Notes: generated by a model from the sequence alone, not told the origin. Shown: positions 1 through 11,876, numbered from the stretch's first letter. The stretch: DNA of 64,000 bases from Lutjanus erythropterus (GCA_020091685.1 CM034594.1:33910433-33974432); one strand, 5' to 3'. Program-made: numbers and translations.

Positions 1-1331
1 TCTTGGTGACGTCATCACCGAGATCGAAGAGGAAAACATCAACAGATTAATTGATAGTGAAAATAATTGTTACAGGAAAGACTTGAAAAATAGGTCCAAA
101 TATGTGGAGCACACAGATGTATGTATTTTTCAACCAACAAGATTGTGACATGATTAATCATCGACCAACTGAGAAAATGACTGACAGATTAATCAACAAT
201 AAAAATAAAAATTGAAAATGATTTTTTTTTTTTTTAAGGCAAGTTCATTGCTGGATTAACTAGCCCTAGGAGGCATTTTACTTGCCCCTGGCAAGCAGGC
301 AACCCTTCTTGTTGAGCTCTGCATTATATCAAATCTCATTTCAAACCTGAAAACAAACTCAACTGAAAAGTGTGCAGCCCTGCGATACAATGACCACAAG
401 ATGTTGTGTACACATAATGGTGAATGAAGAAAAAACAATAAAAACTTGGTCACAAAATGCACATATTGGCTCCTTCGAGTGATCTGTCACTTTGTCACTG
501 TGTTTTTTTTTTATTTCAGACACTGTACATTTATTAATCCAGAACTGATCATCAGCAACCAAATTACTGATTGTTTGCTTAGCCACACAGTTACTGTTGC
601 TACACTTGTCAAGCAGTTTTTTAAGAGAGCAGTCCAGTACAGGGCCTGACAGTGGATCAAAGAAGTAGTGTACACTACTTCCTGCTAACAATCCATGCAA
701 ACTGCATTTTATAGACCTGAAAATTAGTGTTGTGTGACAATATAACTGTCAGAGATGACGCAAAACAATGATTATTAGCAAGCGTCCAAAAGGGAGGCAG
801 TGATTTCATACACAACCAGAGTGGAGGAGTCCAAAGCCTGACAGACCTGCTGCGCTTAGTTACAGTCGCTACGTTATGATTGGACCATCACTGTTTTGGG
901 GGAGGGGTTAGTGAACAGTCAACTTTACCAGCTGTATTATTGTCTGTCCTCTACAGTAACTGCAAGCTACAAAACCACAAAAACCTCGACATTAAAAGTG
1001 AAGACTGAGACATAAGAAAAAATCTGAGAGTATGATAAAAAAAAAAAAAAAAAAAGGAAATTGCATCCTCCTCACTGATAAATTTAAAAGTCCCCGGCGT
1101 GTCACAGTGGACAGCCACCAACTGTCTGTTACGTGTTGCAGAGCAGCTCAACCTGTCACCGTGTTAATATAATGTGTCTCTCTCTGGGCCTGTAATCACT
1201 CCCTTTTGGCAGGTCGGGGCTGGGTGTGTGCACAGGGAGAACATGAGGAAAAATTATAACAGAGGATGTGCAGTACGTGTGTGACTGTGTCAGATGAAAA
1301 GATACAAGGGGAGCAGGAGAATGCAGTTTAC
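1..1331. other. Presumed intron of the TMEM255-like gene; no exon found
   Basis: AT-rich sequence with long T and A runs (223-236, 1034-1054). It holds an OSHAT-like repeat scrap near the left end. Reading frames of up to 113 codons on the minus strand (359-700) have no familiar motif and no splice context. I could not locate the fourth coding exon here. Confidence 0.5.
20..210. repeat. hAT-type non-autonomous element scraps
   Basis: Contains phrases such as agattaattgatagtgaaaa and a second run attaatcatcgacc...gattaatcaaca. These resemble the common fish interspersed repeat built on alternating GATTAATCG/CGATTAAT and GAAAATAATYGTTA. The ends are not defined. Confidence 0.45.
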
Positions 1332-1394
1332 CAGCTGTTTGCGGTTTTCTTCCAGGCGCAGTCCAAGAAGTCCGAGGAACGATCCAAGGGTCAG
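1332..1394 (-). CDS. TMEM255-like exon 3: start of second transmembrane helix
   Basis: Sixty-three bases flanked by gtgcag and gtaaac encode LTLGSFLGLLGLRLEENRKQ plus a Leu. This corresponds to LGFGSFLGIIG..ENKRQM of TMEM255A, including the boundary after Gln-Leu/Met. Both ends are phase 0. Confidence 0.85.
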
Positions 1395-4300
1395 CTGCAC
1401 AGAGCATAAATAATGAACATAATAAGCGATGTGCAAAATAAAAAAATATGGTTCATTTTCATAAGAACTGTGACACTTTGATGTTACTTGATTCTATTCC
1501 AAGGACAGAAAAGCCAACATTAGCACTGAGCAGCTATGAAAAGAGCTCTTGTGGTACAATATTAATGCTGCATACAGTAGGGGAGACAGGGAGATGGTTG
1601 CAACACTTCTCTGTTAGTCAGAGACCATTTGGACTAGACCAACCAAATCATTATATATCAAACTCAAATCTGTCTGGTAATCGCCCATACCATTTACAGA
1701 TGATTACATGTGACATACTGTTGAATATTTATTTAAATGGGAGATGTCAAATGTTGCAACTGACCACAACCCAGAAGCAACATGATATTTCACAACTTAA
1801 CCTTTGCTTTTGGCTTCAACGAGCATAGTATTCTGAAATTTTTTTTGATTTACAATAATAGAATAGTATCATATATTTAATTTATAATATTTATTAGTTA
1901 TTGTTTTGTTTGTTTATACGTACAACATTGGCCTGCCTCGAGTCAATGTGCAGGTTCTATTCAATCTCTCTATATTTCAGCGTGAGAGAGAGAAAGAAAG
2001 ACCAGAACCATTTACAATGCAACAAACATTTATGAAGCATTCATTTATTGCACAGCTGTTTTAAAACTGATTTGTCACGATCCAGTGTGGGAGCTACCTT
2101 TATACAAATTAATTTACCACACAAAGACTTTTGTGTTTTGAAAAAATCAATATACATTTGTGTTTGGGTGAGCTGTCCTCTTATGTGCCCCACAAAAAAT
2201 ACTGTTGTGTTTCATGTTACTTACTGTTGCAAATGGCTGTCAAAAGCTATAAAACGAATCATTAACAACCCAAATCCCACTGCAGGAATATCCAGAAACT
2301 GTTTTTAGTGGATACAACCGAGGAGAAATCTGACACAACTCCAAGAGGACCCAGCATGTTCTTCCAGTTTCAAAATCAGAAGAAAACTTGAACGTCAGCC
2401 CAGCGCCCGTCTAATCACTGCGAGAACCAATCATGTGGATCTCTGACTGGGGCACAGAACAAGACCGCAATGTGAAAAGCAAAACTTTTGGCCGGCACTG
2501 CGAGACTTAAGGAACTTTAACCATATCAATCTCTCATTTCACTGAATAAATAATGGCAGGGCATTATCAATGGACACATAAACAACTTACAATCACTCCA
2601 GATGTGTAGCCAGACACACTCAGGCTCTCTGTCCGGGTCGTTGTGTAGACTCCCAGCACCACCAGCAGCAGAGACAGACCGAGCATGCCCAGTACCAACC
2701 ACAGAGCTCTCCTGACCCTCACCATCATCTCTGCAACCCACAGAGCAGAGAGGGATCCTCAGTCGTGTTATATGTTACACAGTGCAGGACAAACAAAACA
2801 CAGTAAATTAGACAGCTGGGCAGCTGTGAGCCTCTTGGCAGCTGCTTACCTGCATTTTTCTAGTTTCATTTGAAGGTCAACAACTAATTTAACTTCATTT
2901 CATTTTAAAAACAACAATCCAAACCCTGTGTCTCCATCCTGTTCAGTTTACATGTCATTGTCAATATACTGGTACTTGCTTGTTCTTTACTTGAGCACAA
3001 ATCATTGTGGACAACTTATTGTATTCATTGCATGCATGTTAAGAAGGCAGCTGCTGGTTAACATAAAACCATATCTATCCAACTTTAAATATATCTAAAT
3101 GTAAGCAAAACTGCGGGATTTTTTTTTTCATCTTCTTTATTTTCCAACATTTACTCAAATCTCACTGCAGTTCAATCCAATCATCAGTCCAGCAGAGTTA
3201 TTTGCCTGGACTGTAGAGGTGGACGTGCAAACTCAATGCATCAGGGACTTTCATCTACACCCTAAAATCTGACAAGTTATCTTACTTTAAAAAAATCTGG
3301 AAAACCAGTTGTCTTGATAAAGGTAAGTAACTTTAACTATTAGTCGTAAGTTAGGTTTACATTATATCTGCTTACCTTTACTTAAAATTTACTTCTGTTT
3401 ACTTAATTTGTAATTTGTTTCAACTTAAAAACTGAAAAATAGCAATCAAGTGCATTTAACTCTTATTTCTGAGTGTGACAATCACTGTATATACACTGGA
3501 TGTTTTTATTATCCTTTTTTAAAAAAAAAAAATCTAAAAGGTCAACACATTTGCTGTGTGCAAACTGCAAAAAAATATGTTCAGTTCCATCTATAGTTTC
3601 TTTGTTGATGTTCACCAAAGGTCATGATTCAACTAGAGATAACGCAGTACTAAAATACCCTAAAACTGGTCAAATAATAATCATTTTAGAGGGAAAACAT
3701 CAAAGTATTCTGCTCTATGGGAAGGGATATTGTACAATTTCTTTTAGTTATACTGAGAAGTACAATATCATCACTATTTACTCACTACTGAATATCAAAG
3801 ATATACTGTACATTAGTCATATTAAATGATCGGTTCAAATCTGTCCCTGTAACACACATACAGTCCTGTGATTATTGAGTTTCTGTAGCAAAAATACAAA
3901 CTGACATCACGTCATAATGGTTAAATGTTTTATTGAGAAATTATTAGAGCTCTGGGGCAGTTATTGAGAGGAAGCCATAAATAAAAACTACACACTTGAC
4001 AACATCACTGAGCTTTTATAATGAACTAAAAGCATGTTCCTCAAATCATAAAAACACATTTGCACTGTAAAATGAAAAGAAAGTTCCTCACTGCTGCTAC
4101 TGAAACGACAGCTACACTTCTGACTTGACTGAGAAGAGTTTTTAAAATAAGATAATCTAAATGAGCCTCAGTGTCAGCGACATGTGAAGTAAGCCGAGAA
4201 CCAGACTAAAAATAAATATTCAGATTACAGTGTCAGCGAATATTAGGATTAAAAAAAATGATTGAAAAGAAACACAATTTAAATTCAGTAATTTCCAGCA

Positions 4301-4481
4301 GGTTAAGAGCAATCATTACGGTAAAGGTAAAACATACAGCATATTTAATGCAGCTGAACCTGTCACTGTCCCATGTACCTGATCACATCATCATCATGTC
4401 CACTGCCAGTGACTTACCTGTTGCTGGGCTCTTTGGCACTGGCTTGTCTTTGCCCGTAGCTCCCTGGATCCTTGCAGTCAT
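1332..4481 (-). CDS. TMEM255-family membrane protein, 5' three exons (gene continues off the left edge)
   Basis: Three minus-strand exons, 4418-4481, 2591-2730 and 1332-1394, join in phase (splits 1, 0, 0) through consensus GT-AG sites and encode 89 residues from an ATG at 4481-4479. A hydrophobic helix lies at about residues 31-49, followed by the motif TTRTE, then SGYTSGVI, then LGSFLGLLGL and EENRKQL. This order matches the start of vertebrate TMEM255A/B (TTRT..., GGYYPGVI, LGFGSFLG, ENKRQM), a poorly characterised four-pass membrane family. Human TMEM255A is roughly 350 residues, so about three quarters is missing. I searched 1-1331 by eye for the next exon and did not find it, so it is probably to the left. 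Which paralogue this is cannot be decided from 89 residues. The sequence itself shows exon structure and motifs; the family call is recognition; a function is not known. Confidence 0.8.
1395..2590 (-). other. TMEM255-like intron 2
   Basis: About 1.2 kb between two supported exons. It contains no ORF with a recognisable product. A 126-codon plus-strand frame at 1448-1828 lies in AT-rich sequence and has no family resemblance. Confidence 0.6.
2591..2730 (-). CDS. TMEM255-like exon 2: first transmembrane helix and TTRTE motif
   Basis: Acceptor gttgcag at the high-coordinate side and donor gtaagt at 2590-2585. The 47 codons encode RVRRALW, then an uninterrupted Leu/Val-rich helix, then VYTTTRTESLSVSGYTSGVI. 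The TTRT and GY..GVI positions agree with the TMEM255 family. Basic residues before the helix suggest that the N-terminus stays in the cytosol. Confidence 0.85.
2731..4417 (-). other. TMEM255-like intron 1
   Basis: About 1.7 kb, AT-rich, with A and T runs at 3120-3129 and 3519-3531. The 3280-3460 stretch is rich in ACTT/AAGT words and resembles a degraded palindromic repeat. Nothing else is supported. Confidence 0.55.
4418..4481 (-). CDS. TMEM255-like exon 1, coding part
   Basis: Encodes a short, lysine/proline-rich cytoplasmic-looking leader beginning MTARIQGATGKDKPVPKSPA and ending in phase 1 at a strong donor (gtaagt). An A at -3 of the ATG gives a reasonable initiation context. The leader is not recognisable by itself; its support is that it splices in frame onto the next exon and stands where an N-terminal exon is expected. 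Confidence 0.7.
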
Positions 4482-6900
4482 GATAGATCCTCTGTTTTTA
4501 AACACAGATTTCCCTCTGACAGATGTCAAGTCTGGGACCAGTTCAGGTTTCACTTCAGCCTCTCAAATATTCTCTCAAAGCAGCAGAGACATCTACTGTG
4601 TGGATTCAGGTCTACTCCAGGGCAGCTCTGTGTGCTCCTGCCTCTGCTGCATTCAAGGACATTGGGAAATGTAGGCGTCTACCAGCCTGTCAGATGTACT
4701 TCAGTATGGACTTGGTGGGGAGTTGGATGTGCTGTCTGTGAACACATCTCCTGTTTAAAACACATATTCATCAGTGGGAGTTCACCTTTAGGCACCACCA
4801 GATTAACCTCCTATGGGGGACAAGGAGCTAAAATTAACTGTCATGCGTCTTTTAACCCTTTGTTCCTCTCATTCTCTATGAAACGTGTGGAACATACAAC
4901 ATATAAGAACAGACATTAAATAATGAATGTCCAAAACTACAATTTAAAATTATTGGCCTCAAAATTTGGGACTAAAGCAGCAGCAATGTTAAAGACCCTT
5001 ATAATGTCAATAGATGTTGTATTTTCTGGTGCATATTCCCAAACAAATTTTAATTAAAGGTAAAATAAGTAGTATTTATCGGCTGCTGTTTGGAAACGCA
5101 CCAGAAAGATAGTGTCAAATACCAGCGTCTTAGGTTGGCAAAGTGTCCTGAGCACAGTGAAATAATGAGAAACACCAGTGTGTGGGGTCTTTGCAGATGC
5201 AGAACCTGCCACAGACTTCTGGTGGATTTGCCTTTAAATTTGTACAAACAGTAGCATGGTGTCATCCTCTCAGTCCATTTTTGATTTCTAAGTGCACAAA
5301 CCAAAATGCCTCTGGATGAAACTAGATGGACCTTACAGCCAGTCAGAGCAATGAAACATGTGATATAAAGCTGAGTGTTGCTTGTGTTCAAGCGGGAACA
5401 AGAAGGCCGCCTGGTCACAGCATTTCTTAAGTTATTATTAAATTACAGTGAAAAGTGCTCTAAGATATGTCTCTAAAACATTTGAGGCATTTGAGGCAAT
5501 CCAGTAACAGGATCATGATTCTTATTTGATCAGCTCCGCCTTGTCTGACAGTTTTATCTGAGTCCCATGAGCTTGGTGAATGACACTTGAAACATGTGAC
5601 TTTTGACCAGTGACGCTCCTTTGAGTCATCACATGAAAAGGCCCCACAGTTGAAAATCTGCATGAACAGGACGTCTCCAGACGTATCTGCCAGAATAAAT
5701 GAAACATGAGCTCACAGAATCGTCTGGTTACCAGGCTAACAAACCAGGTGATCTAACGTGAGCAATGTGTGATGACTAGTTGGGCAGATACTCGGAGGAA
5801 TCTTTAGAGATGAGGTGAAAAAGCTATTCAGTTAAAACGGCTTGTAGCATTTATTATTTTCTTCTTCTGGCATTTATTGTAATTTTTGTATAGAAATATT
5901 ATTTGAAAGTTTATAGAAGTACATATAATCTTATAACTGATGTTCTTTTGATTGTGGGTATGTGCTAAATGCGAACACGTTATATATTTGATGGCTTTGA
6001 TGCTGTGTCTTACCTCTAAAACAGATGAAGAAACATACTAAGAGGATAATAAAACTGAACGTAAAATTCCCTCTATATACAGAGAGGAGTACAAAAGGAA
6101 AATAAATTCTTGTCTATGTTTTTCACAAAAATATTTCACAGAAGATGAATGACTATTTAGCCTAATAACTCTAATTCAAACATATTGGTGACATTTTACT
6201 TCAGAGTTTATTCTTTTCTCCGTAGCCACCCAATCGTCATGCTAATACATCAGATCCAAATCCAGGTTGACTCAGAGGAAACTCTACTTATTAAGGGGTG
6301 GGGATATTTATTGTGCAATAAATCACTTTTATGGAGCGGACAGATCGGTTGACACACTGAGATAAGAGCCACAGCTCTACTTAGCCCGGGTCCACGCATC
6401 TAAATCACAGCCTATACATCTCACACTGTGTGCAGTGATTTACTGAAGTGGTAACAACGTGGCCCTTCAGCACGAACATCAGGCCAAGTTTCAGCAGAAA
6501 CTCATGAAGATTACATATTTTAAGTGTCATTCAAGAGGAGAGGGTGAATGAAATCTTTGAAATCATTCCTTCATTTATGTGTTAATGGTGTTTGGACTGA
6601 TGTATCAATTTGATGAATGTAATCATCTTTTAAATCTAGTTTAAATCTAGTCAGGGATAGATGCTAAAATCTTTAAGCCCTCAGTACCTGGTGCATTTAT
6701 GCCTCAGTCTCTCTGGACTCCATGTTGAACTCTTTCTCCTCCTGTAAAGGCATAAGTAGGTGCTATAATAACTCACCATTTCACAATATCGCTGATCACC
6801 AGCAAAATATTTCACCAAGGTTAAAATTAATTTTTCACTCTCATTGACTTCAACGTAATACCAAGTTAGAACTAAGTTAATGTTTAGTTTCAGTTGGTAT
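4482..6900. other. Upstream flank of the TMEM255-like gene; no gene seen
   Basis: Must contain the 5' UTR and promoter of the minus-strand gene, probably within the first few hundred bases after 4481, but I see no clear TATA box or CpG-rich core. The small frames around 4500-5700 look random. Confidence 0.45.
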
Positions 6901-6916
6901 CAGGGACAGCTGTGTC

Positions 6917-6988
6917 GGCCTGATGGTGTACTGGTCCCAACACATACCCTGTAAAAACAAGGTCAAGGGTTCAAGTAGACAAGTCCTA
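6917..6988 (+). repeat. tRNA-derived SINE head, degenerate
   Basis: An A-box-like tggtgtactgg (6924-6934) and a B-box-like ggttcaagt (6968-6976) are 44 bases apart, the spacing in a tRNA gene. The presumed acceptor ends do not pair, so this is not a working tRNA gene. It is best read as the pol III promoter of an old SINE. Confidence 0.5.
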
Positions 6989-6989
6989 C

Positions 6990-9026
6990 TTGAGTGCATG
7001 ATGTGGCTGTTGGGATGCCGATTACACCCACTACTCCAGCATGTGTAACAACAACCCTTGACCTCAAATCAAAGCGGTTTTATCTCAAACACAGCTGGGA
7101 ATAGAGTCAACATTCTTTCATCATTTTAACCTCAAGACATATGTGCCTGATCTTCTGCGAAATGTTTTTTTTTTTTTTTTCCAATTTTCACTTCCTGCTT
7201 GGACTTCATTGAAACCTGCTTGCAAGTCTTCTAATTGACCCTTCGCTAAGCACTGCCCTCCTTAGTTACTGTTGCTATGCCTGCCAAACTTTCCATTCTC
7301 GCGCTGTTTATGGGACTTACAGTGGCAGATTTAACATTGAAAATGAAAGTAATTGTTGAAGTTGATGGAATCCTTAGAGGTGTACAGAAAAGCAGCTTCT
7401 CATTTCTAGCCGACGACAGCGGATGTTGCCGGCTAAAATGACTCACAAGCAGATTTCATATGTGTCGCTGGCTGGTGTAAGCCAATGCTAACTCGACTTG
7501 AGTCAGCTGAGAAGTCTCCACCTGACATTTCAATGTTTCCATCTGACACGTTTTAAAATAAGAACCCTGTGAAAGTGGTCATGTAAAGTTACCTAGCAGC
7601 TGTGTACATGATATAACGTTAATGCAAAAAGACAGAGGCTAAAGCTAACTTACATCTTAGAAAACATGGCAGGTATATCTACATTATGACAGAAACACAC
7701 TCATTAACGTGGGAAAAGGAACCACAGGGACTCAATTACTACAGTGGACCTTGAGATGGATCACCCAGCCAGACCAGCCAGACAACAATCATGGAAGACA
7801 GCCAGGATAACAGCTAAGCTAACCCAGCTTAGACCTGAGACAGCGAGCCAGAGTGAGATGCATTGTCATCAGCCCACATGACAGGTAGTGTTTGGAGGTG
7901 GAGCTTAGTGAAGGGTCAGCTGGGGCTGTACATACAGAACACAAAGAAATCCTGTTGAAGTAGTACCGCTGCACATATGCGAACCTTTAACAGTTTTTTT
8001 ATCCCCTGATGCACACGTGCAGAGACACCTTGGGAGGGCTGCACCCTGATTTATTGAAAGGACAAGTTATGTACAGTCGTTTGCTAATGCTGGTGAAAGA
8101 TACAACATGCATACATCTTTTATTCATAAACATACAGAGGAGATTAATTTTATCTGTATGGCATCCTATCAAGAAATATAAATTTTATCTCCTGTAAGGT
8201 GGATTTTCTGATTCTGCAATACGCACTGTGTCGTGGCACCATGCCTACATACACTGCAGGAGTCAGTCCAGATTTATGGTGGTAAATTCAGAGAGGAATG
8301 AGTATCTACACACACACACACTACATCAGTGATGATTTGACAACACACTCCGGTCTGAGTTGACCTCTGAACTTCTTTTTTACTCACTCTCTTAAAATCT
8401 TACAGAAGAAGGACAGACAGAACTGATGCAAGACAGACAGCAGAGATGCATTCCATGAGATACTCCCATCATGCCTCAGGTCTGACATGCCTAATAAATC
8501 CTTTAACTTAAGTCCTTTTTAGTGTTCACTGCCTTTAATGTCTGTTGTATAGTGTGCATGTTAGTGGTTACACAACTTCTGGTTTATACTAGTCACTGCA
8601 AAATTGTCATTGTCCAGTTGTCTCTTCTCTTCTGTGCAGCATTTTTTGCTAATGCTAAGAGTGATCTATACTAAATATTCCTCAATGGACAATATGAAAA
8701 TATCACATTAATACTAAGCTGAATAAATGTGTAAATGTCCCTCCAGGATTATGCTGGCTTTTTTGGGGATTGTTGCGGCCTAAATTGCCTAAATTCACGA
8801 CAGCTTTTCTAAAAAATTGAGATGCATGTTGCAATGTTTTTAGGTGTTTTTTGCAAATAAATTGCAGAAACAAGTGAATATTGCAAATATTGTTGTTGTT
8901 GTTGTTTTATTCTTTTACTTTTTTGGTGCAATTCATTAAAAATCAAAGCCACCTTGTTCCAGGGAGAATGAAACCACACTGTTCTGAGTGTTTTAAATAA
9001 CCTTACCAAAAGACCTTCAAGCTGCA
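6990..9026. other. Intergenic, nothing recognised
   Basis: AT-rich unique-looking sequence with a T run at 7166-7180, a short CA tract near 8310-8320 and a GTT repeat near 8890-8906. No frame has a recognisable product. Confidence 0.5.
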
Positions 9027-10020
9027 CTACAGTTGTGGCCAAAAGTTTACATACACTTGTAAAGAGCATGTATATCATGGCAGTCCTGAGTTTCCAAAGA
9101 CTCCTATAACTCTTAATTTTCTGTGATGCAGTGATTGAAACACGTGTATCTTTGTTTTTGCGATGCTAATATTTGGTTAAATGTCCCTTGGCCATTTTCA
9201 CCTCAATTGGGCACTTTTAGTTGCCATCCACAAGCTTCTGGTTGTTCTTTGACCACTCCTATTGACAAAATTGGTGCAGTTCAACTAAAGTTGTTGGCTT
9301 TCTGACACAGACTTGTCTCTTCAGCACAGTCCACAGGTTCTTGATGGGGTTTAAATCAGGCCATTGGGAAGGCTGATCTAAAACCTTAATTCTAGCCTGA
9401 TTTAATAATTTCTTAACCACTTTTGATCTATGTTTGGGGTCACTGTCATGTTGGAACACCCAGCTGCATCCAAGACCCAACCTCTGGCTGATGATTTTAG
9501 GTTTTCCTTAAGAATTTGGAGGTAATCCTCCTTCTTTATTATTCCATTTACTTTCTGTAAGGCACCAGTTCCACTGGCAGCAAAACAGCTCCAGAGCATA
9601 AAACTACCACCATCATGCTCAGTGGTAAATGTGGTGTTCTTGGGCTTAAAGGCTTCACCTCACCTGTGGCCAAATAGCTCAATTTTTGTTTCATCTGACC
9701 AGAGAACTTTCCTCCAGGAAGCCTTTTCCTTGTCCATGTGGTCAGTAACAAACTTCAGTTGAGCCTTATGACTTCTGTCGTGCACAGCAGACTCTCAGTC
9801 CATGGAAATGTAAAACACATTTCAATGTGGACACTGACACCTGTGTTCCAGCAGCGTCTAATTCATTGCAGACCTGCTTTTTGGTGATTCTTGGTTGGCT
9901 CTTGACCATCTTGACCAACTGTCTCTCAGCAGCAAGTGATAGCTTGTGTCTTCTTCCTTTCTGTTACACAACTCTCACAACATGACTTTCAAATACGTTT
10001 CTCCCACGGTCAGTACTCAG
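9027..10020 (-). mobile_element. Tc1-like DNA transposon, decayed
   Basis: A Tc1-type terminal sequence (cagttgtggccaaaagttta, from about 9030) borders a minus-strand transposase relic. The right end is not recognisable, and the 9780-10020 part is only partly Tc1-like. The element sits between the TMEM255-like gene and rnf7. Confidence 0.75.
9259..9751 (-). pseudogene. Tc1/mariner transposase pseudogene
   Basis: The relic is spread over three overlapping minus-strand frames (9548-9751, 9402-9599, 9259-9480), so at least two frameshifts are needed. Recognisable pieces in order are the WSDET region, FAASGTGALQKVNGIIKKED, QHDSDPKH and PDLNPIKNLW. In Tc1 transposases the last motif is normally PDLNPIENLW, whose Glu is the final catalytic acid of the DDE triad; here it is Lys. 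The N-terminal DNA-binding region is not convincingly present. The copy is dead. Confidence 0.85.
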
Positions 10021-10072
10021 TATGGACAGAGAGACTAATTACCTTACTGTAAACAGCACAGTTGTTCCTTCG

Positions 10073-10345
10073 TGGTCACTGCTGCACACAGATTTACAAG
10101 CAAACATGAAGATAAGTATATTATTTAATCCCAATAGTTTAAGCAAATGCTGAGCTCTTGTTCTTGCCTCTCCGTGATTTCTCAGAGGATCGCTGCTGCA
10201 GACAGGTTGACAAGCGGGAGTAGAAATAAATTTGCTTTTTAATTGCTTTCCTAATTTTCTTTTTGGAATATGGATCACTGCTGCAAATGTTGAGGCGCAG
10301 GAGTGAAAATAAATCCTATTTTTAATCCCAGAAGTTTGCACATAC
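10073..10345. repeat. Three diverged direct copies of a ~70 bp unit
   Basis: Copies begin at about 10073, 10187 and 10272 with GGTCACTGCTGC, GGATCGCTGCTGC and GGATCACTGCTGC, followed by a purine-rich stretch (acaagcaaacatgaag / acaagcgggagtagaa / gcgcaggagtgaaa) and a T-rich tail. They probably belong to the larger dispersed repeat that follows. Confidence 0.6.
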
Positions 10346-10890
10346 ACGACATGCCCATAAAGGAATTGGCATCAGAGTGACTACAGGGTTTCTTCCTCCA
10401 GAAGCTCCAATCTGCCACCGACCCTCTCCTACAGAGCTCCCCAACTCTGAGCAGCTGTCTGTCGGCTCTGTGTCTCAGCTCTACTTGGTCCTCTTGGCCC
10501 CACAATCGACTGCACAGTTGAAGGTGAAGTAAAACGTAACCTGGTGATCTGACAAACTCCTGGGCTGAGGATGTTGCTCATTAGCTGGACTCTTTTTAAG
10601 ACTGTCTTTCTAATAATTCAGTTTTATAGCAACTTTTCTTGCAGGAGTTTCAGCCATTGATGCAGGGTGTAAGGAACATGCACGTGTAGCTGCACTAGCA
10701 GAACAGCCAATAGGAACGCCTGGTCTGAGAAGACCTATGATTGGTTCAAGTCTGTCATCACGGGCCACATTCTCTAAAAGCTGAAAACAGAGCCAAGAGG
10801 AGGTGCAGAAGTCTAGTTCTATCTCAGACCACTTGATTTACAATATGCTGAAAGGTTATTATGAAATTATTTCTCAATAATTGCCTACCC
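10346..10890. repeat. Dispersed fish repeat
   Basis: Includes agccaagaggaggtgcagaa and tacaatatgctgaaaggtta, phrases that I recognise as recurrent in teleost genomes. No coding capacity is visible. The borders are approximate. Confidence 0.4.
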
Positions 10891-11700
10891 TAGCTTTAAA
10901 AGACTCTTCAATGCGTCACTTTCGCTCCAAAACAAGGGAATTAAACATCTGCATATCTTTGAAACATTCAGAGGAATGACCAAAAATATGATTCATCAGT
11001 GTCAATAAACTTTACAGTGTAAAGAAGAAGCACTTACAGTTACATTTACTAAAAATGGGGAATATTGGCAGGATTACAATAAAAGAACAACAACAATATT
11101 TATTTATTTACCATATTTTGGTCTTTAAATCAATCAAAAAAATGAAACAGTTGAACAAACCAACAAACCTAACAAGAAACATAAAACATTCTCTTAGGCG
11201 CAAAATTGTCACCATATTTGGTATTGAGATAATCCAAAAGTAAGGGAGATTTATATTACTTTAATATTGTGATACTTGGATTAAGTTACTGTAAACATTT
11301 TTAACAGGTAATTAGTAATTGTATCAGAATACATTTTAAAGTAACCCTCACAACCCTGTTGTTAAATGTGTGTTCATTCATGTAGAGATAGAAAGTGTAT
11401 GTGTGTGCACAGCAATTTATTACATATTCTCTGACAGCATTACATAAAAAGGTGTCTGCCTACATATTAAACACACATACTAACAAATCAGGTAACATTC
11501 AGATTGTAATTTGATAGTAGATCAATTAAATTTTACTTGATTAATCGATCATTGCTTAATCATTATCATCCCAGGGATGCTCATATCTTTTGTATGTATT
11601 TGTGTTGTGTATATTTTGACATGAATTATGTTTAGTGTTGGGGTGGTGAGTAGCGCAAATCTACCAGCCGCTTTGGTGTTTCACCTCCCTGTCTGTAGTG
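10891..11700. other. AT-rich intergenic sequence upstream of rnf7
   Basis: Nothing coding. A run of alternating ATTAA/ATCGAT words near 11520-11570 may be another hAT-type scrap. Confidence 0.4.
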
Positions 11701-11876
11701 TTTTATGTTCATTACAGACAGACTTCAAATCCTGTAAAACAGCGCCCTCTTTCGTCGACAAGACGCTTGCTAAACCAGCTAACATTAGCATTAGCATTGC
11801 TTAAGTGTTTCGTCCATTTTGTTTAGCTTTAGCTAGCCCCGGCGGCTAACGTTACCTAAGCTACTGTGCAGCAGAG
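11700..11876 (+). promoter_or_regulatory. Probable rnf7 promoter and 5' UTR
   Basis: The sequence becomes richer in CpG (gccccggcggctaacgtt, tttcgtcgacaagacg) and contains tandem gctaacattagcattagcat just before the ATG. A CpG-rich, TATA-less start fits a housekeeping gene. The transcription start site cannot be placed. Confidence 0.4.

Noticed and set aside
1-60. Plus-strand reading LGDVITEIEEENINR considered as an exon
   Set aside because: The sequence continues into gattaattgatagtgaaaataa repeat phrase, so it is better explained as part of a hAT-type repeat; no donor site is evident.
359-700. 113-codon minus-strand open frame
   Set aside because: No known motif, AT-rich, no promoter or splice context; not the expected next TMEM255 exon (no second or third transmembrane pattern).
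951-1151. Minus-strand sequence after a 'caacacgtaacag' acceptor-like site, considered as TMEM255 exon 4
   Set aside because: The translation (TVGGCPL or VAVHCDTPG) does not match the expected hydrophobic third segment (xAAIVFISFGV...).
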